This document shows, piece by piece, positions 60,058 to 64,000 of a stretch of 64,000 nt of DNA. The position numbers and the translations under genes are program-made. Position 1 is the first letter of the stretch, and every line of letters starts with the position of its first letter. The notes under the pieces were generated by a model. It ran no database searches and was not told where the DNA came from. It was given only the letters and a program-made list of their open reading frames with translations. This DNA comes from Hibiscus mutabilis (taxonomy: Eukaryota > Streptophyta > Magnoliopsida > Malvales > Malvaceae), in contig CM033714.1 in the NCBI GenBank assembly GCA_019671005.1, forward strand, positions 55,227,741-55,291,740, given 5' to 3'.

Positions 60058-60942
60058 TTGAACCTTTGGATTATGCTAAGTTTAAATGTCTTAAGCCATC
60101 GCTTGAGCATCCGCCGGTACTTGATCTTAAACCTCTCCCCACAATTGAAATATGCATATTTAGGGGAGAATAATACGATGTTTGTTGTCATACTAGCAAG
60201 CTTAACATCTAACAAAGAAAATAAATTGTTGCATGCCTTATCTCAACATAAGAAAGCTATTGGTTGGACTATTGCTGACTTGAAGGGTATAATCCTTACT
60301 TTGTGCATGCATAAGATTTTGCTTGAAGATGATCACAGCAGCTCGATAGAGCCACAGTGGAGACTCAATCTGATCATGATGATTGTGGTTATGAAGGAGA
60401 TCATCAAATGGCTTAACACCAAAATTATCTTCTCTATCTCAAATAGCTCGTGGGTGAGTCATGTACAGTGTGTACCGAAGAAATGAGACATGATATTGAC
60501 CAAGAACGATGTTGATCAACTCCTCCCTACAAGAACCATTACTAGATGAAGGATCTATATTGACCATCGAAAGATAAACAAAGCCACGAAAAAGGATCAT
60601 TTCCCATTGATGTTTATTGACCAGGTGCTCGACAAGCTTGTAAGGAAACCCTATTACTTCTTCTTGGATGGTTACTCCAGCTACAACCAGATTACTATCA
60701 CACTGGAGGACCAAGAAAAGACAACATTCGCATGTCCATATGACATTTATGCCTTTCGCCAAATGCCCTTTGGCCTATGCAATGTTCCAACAACATTCCA
60801 GCGTTGTATGACGACCATCTTTTCATACATGGTGGATGATTTTCTAGAGATCTTCATGTACAATTTTTCTGTCTTTGAGATTCTTTTAATAAATGCTTAG
60901 GAAATCTGGCCAAGGTATTGAAACGATTTAAGGAAGCCGATA
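60058..60942 (+). pseudogene. Athila-2 reverse transcriptase, broken and truncated
   Basis: Two open parts, 60,058-60,486 and 60,607-60,900, match Athila-1 RT: LKYAYLGENNT, WTIADLKGI, VCMHKILLEDD-like, then FFLDGYSSYNQITI, EDQEKTTFACPYD and FGLCNVPTTFQRCM. The catalytic box that should read F-M-D-D is FMYN near 60,852-60,865, so both aspartates are lost. A frameshift near 60,878 then gives NLAKVLKRFKEADI before the sequence is cut at about 60,943 by another LTR. RNase H and integrase are absent from the window. Confidence 0.85.
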
Positions 60943-63000
60943 TAGCGACCACTTTTTGAAAGTTGAAAAATCTTTTTTGCTTTTGGAAAATAAGAGGATT
61001 TGCAGTTGCCACCGGTCATTTGGAAAAGGTAGACCAGAAAACTAGAGACTCGTGAAATTAGGTCCGGGAGTTGGTTACGTGTGGGGAGGGGTTAGCACCC
61101 CCACAACGCCCAAAATCAGTACCAAATCATATATTGCTTTTAATCGATGGAAACGTATGAAATTCAAATTAACGTTAATTAAATGTTCTCAATTCAGTAT
61201 GGGCTTTAGTTTAGTGGGCTTAGTCAAATTGGTGGGTCTTAGTTAATTAAATGTTTAATTAACAAGGGTGACGATACAATGGACCATAGATTAAACCGAC
61301 ATAGAATAAGGCTGACTTTCGTGTTAATTTATGGTTCAAATTTCATACATCACCTTTATGCATGATGCAAGAATATAAACGTGAAGATATGGTTTGTCAA
61401 CTTTTAATCAATGTTTGCCTTCGGACGGTAGGAACTAATCCAAATATATGGTCAACATCCATTGAGTCAGGACTGTTACGACACAAATATCGGAATTAAT
61501 GAATACCTCCTTTTTTAGTGTTTACGTTAATTAATTTCCAAGCCTAATTATAAAATTAGAGGCCACATGAACATCAATTAAAAATCCAAGGCAAGGAAAG
61601 GCTTAAAAATTAAAATCCTAGGCCCACTAAAGTCTTGTCCTAAAAGTCCCAAATTATGAAAATTTCATTAATAATTTATTTATTAGCTAGGTTAGTCTAA
61701 TATTATCCCTAAGTTAATTAACCCTAGGAAAGAACTCTTAATGACTTCGAAATTATCTTGAAAGATAATTAATTTGATTAATTTTAAACTAGTATCCCAA
61801 TAAGCCAGTGATTCTATTTAAAACGAACCAAACTAATTAGATCATGATTTGAATTAAACGTCCGTCTGAGCTTTGTCAATTTTATCCTAAGGGGTAGTTA
61901 AGAGGTGTTCAACTAGTTTAATAAATTTAGCATTTATCCCAATGAACCGAGGATAAATTTAAACTTATTAAACTAATTCAAACCTTAAATCTAACTATGG
62001 CTCTAAAAATCTAATCCTAAATCTAATTTAATTAATATAAAGATTATGCCCTAATAAGTCGAGCACACACTTTAGATTAATTAAATTAAATTACCCTGAA
62101 CTATACTAAAAAGGCCTACCAACTAAAGTTTTACTTATTCTAAAAGAACCTATTCTTAGTTTAATTAATCTAAACACACACCCCATTTAGCCAAGGGTAT
62201 GTTTTAAATTAATTAAATTAAGTTCTAAGGACTAACTGTCTAATATAGGGCAAATAAACAAGGAAATAAACCATGCACAAAAAAGGGATAACAAAATATA
62301 TCCAACATGTGAAATATATATATATATATATATATCTCATAAATTAAGTATATCATATAGTAGCATATACACTTAGCATCACATAATAAACCATATTATA
62401 TAGGTATTATAAACATATACTATACATACTACACATTATATTTACTACCATATATTATACACTAAGAGCGAATATTACATAAAAACTATATGTTATATAT
62501 GACATGTGTTATGTACTTAGAAACTATATTAGGCATCATGAATTACATACATAAAACTATATACAACATATATTATACACATAAACTACCTATATTGTAA
62601 CATATACTGTATACATGTTGCATATATACATATAAATTATGTCAATGGACATAAATAAACTAGAACAAAAAGGACTGAAATTGAAGAAAAGCAAAAGAAA
62701 AGGGACGGACATTAAGTCTTTATAAAAAATAGGGTGAAATAGCAAAGATAAGGAAAACTAGGGACCGAGGCTGAGGTTTTAAAAAGTGGAAGGACTAAAT
62801 GCATGATTATCGAAGGCGGAATGGTTGTGGGCATAATTTCAAAAGGGCGGAGGGACCTAAAAGAGAATTATCCCATTTTAAAAGGAAGGCCGAATATAAA
62901 ACTCATTTAGAAAATGTTCAGCCCTCTTTTCCCATTACAAAAAACTGATTACCCAAAATGCACTCTCCCTCTGTCTGAAACGGGGACGTAACCCCTTAAA
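60943..63000 (+). mobile_element. Ogre/Tat-like LTR, start preserved
   Basis: Inserted in the Athila-2 RT. It starts TAGCGACCACTTTTTG and soon has GTCCGGGAGTTGGTTACG at 61,062 and GGTTAGCACCCCCACAACGC near 61,090. Such a block at the LTR 5' end is characteristic of Ogre/Tat elements of dicots as I know them. About 2 kb of AT-rich LTR-like sequence follows, with an (AT)n run at 62,313-62,335 and purine-rich AAAGGGACGG-like segments near 62,700-62,860. The right end is not defined and no primer site is seen. No gene. Confidence 0.5.
62313..62335. repeat. (AT)n microsatellite
   Basis: An AT dinucleotide run in the Ogre-like LTR. Confidence 0.85.
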
Positions 63001-64000
63001 CCCAGCCTAGAAGAAAAGACCGAATTTAGGAAGTCACATTTGAAAACTTAACCCTCAAGGAAACCAATTTAAAAAATATATACTTTAATTTAAAATAAAA
63101 TAATTGTAATTTAATATATATCTTATAATAAATAAAAACATAAATGTCATAATAAATATTTGAATGTTTACATAAAATCTCTAAAGTAAAATCATAGTAA
63201 AAGAATGCATAAATATAATCCCAAAACTTAAATCGTCTCAAAGTATGGAATTACATCAATTTCTCAAAATAATAAATAATAGTATGAATAACTAAAAATA
63301 GTTTCGTACTAAATAATAAAATAACCGGATAAAATGTGAGATCCTCCAAGTACCACGTCGCCTAAAGTCCAAAGATATCTGTAAGAGAAAACTATGGGGG
63401 AGTAAGCTAGAGAGCTTAGTGTGTCTCTAAAGTGCAAGAAAATCATAGACATAAATGCATAGTATTATTTTCTTAAAATCCTTTAAACCATAACACATAA
63501 ATCACAAGCGCAATGTAATGTAATGCACCCAACTACAACCTCCAAAAGGAAAGTTCCCCAGAACTCCTCACTACAACCGCCAATCCGAAGTGGAATTCAG
63601 CCCGAAGGGTGAAACCTATGAACTTCCCCGAACAAATCCCAACCCATGCTCATACAATGATATGATGATTTAAATTCAAGTTTCATAAAAACCCAATTCC
63701 ATAAATTCGATAATCCATAAAACATACTTCATAAATCATAGTCCATAAATCCATAAATCATAGTTCCGTAAATTGATGTTTTGTAAATCAAATATTCTAT
63801 AAGTCATAATTAAAACACATTCTGAAATCGTATGCACGTGATGTCAACCATACAAGCCATAATACATATAAATAATCACATAAGAAGTAAAACACCAACA
63901 CATAGAAAAATAGTATATAATTTATTTATAGCACCGGAAGAAAAAAACACACCTTAGCCAAGCTATACCCAACCCACTGAATGGTGTGATTTTTCATGAT
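63001..64000 (-). mobile_element. Minus-strand LTR fragment, cut by the window end
   Basis: No coding sequence. On the minus strand the 63,330-63,430 stretch reads CTTACTCCCCCATAG, then ACAGATATCTTTGGACTTTA and GGCGACGTGGTACTTGGAGG. Farther left on that strand, 63,540-63,640 reads GGGGAAGTTCATAGGTTTCA and CCGAAGTGGAATTC-like sequence in reversed form. These resemble middle parts of Tekay-like LTRs such as D and E (CTCACTAGGC-type core, then TTACAG). The left boundary with the Ogre-like LTR lies in AT-rich DNA and is only approximate. Confidence 0.4.

Noticed and set aside
1..64000. A host protein-coding gene
   Set aside because: No long open frame or exon-like series without a mobile-element or viral match was found on either strand.

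Overview
This window looks like a plant nuclear genome, probably a dicot, in heterochromatin built almost entirely of nested LTR retrotransposons plus one endogenous pararetrovirus. It is AT-rich. Every long coding similarity I recognise belongs to a mobile element: Athila-type and Tekay/Del-type Ty3-gypsy gag-pol, and a Caulimoviridae-like polyprotein. I found no host protein gene, rRNA, tRNA or CRISPR array. Family names come from protein motifs, primer-binding sites and LTR termini read by eye; no database search was run.

Layout. (1) 1-10,940, minus strand: a decayed Caulimoviridae-like endogenous virus. From right to left it has a TATA-like box, a tRNA-Met primer site, movement protein, coat protein with a zinc knuckle, protease, reverse transcriptase, RNase H and a C-terminal region. 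A 3.9 kb solo LTR (2,804-6,717) with a perfect 5-bp target duplication interrupts it. (2) 11,093-21,283, plus strand: a Tekay-like chromovirus with a 5'-truncated left LTR, primer site, gag, protease, RT, RNase H, integrase, chromodomain, polypurine tract and a complete 3.87 kb right LTR. (3) 21,284-25,089: two more pieces of the same LTR family, the first inverted, which together with the neighbouring LTR form a large inverted repeat. (4) 26,080-28,503: LTR end, primer site, gag and half a protease of an old Athila-like element, 'Athila-2'. (5) 28,504-59,616: a 31.1 kb nest inserted into the Athila-2 protease gene. It holds solo LTRs B (28,643-35,109), C inside B (28,945-32,519), an LTR F ending at 44,194, D inside F (minus strand, 38,012-42,898), a minus-strand LTR E (44,195-59,616), and inside E a two-LTR Athila element, 'Athila-1' (44,880-56,705). 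(6) 59,617-60,942: the second half of the Athila-2 protease and its RT. (7) 60,943-64,000: an Ogre/Tat-like LTR followed by a further minus-strand LTR fragment.

None of the elements can move on its own as read here. All carry in-frame stops, and several have lost catalytic residues: the Tekay integrase, the Athila-2 RT and the viral protease. Athila-1 is the best preserved. Its gag-protease-RT segment stays in one reading frame for about 4 kb, broken only by stop codons, and it has an extra ORF downstream of pol.

The most unusual signal is in Athila-1. The 14-bp palindrome GTTGCCnnGGCAAC and close variants are scattered through both LTRs, the primer-site region, gag, protease, RT, the RNase H-integrase linker and the extra ORF, in all three codon phases. 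The sequence is therefore being kept or spread as DNA or RNA rather than as a peptide. The same element also has a row of four short hairpins in its 3' untranslated region and a second polypurine-like tract.
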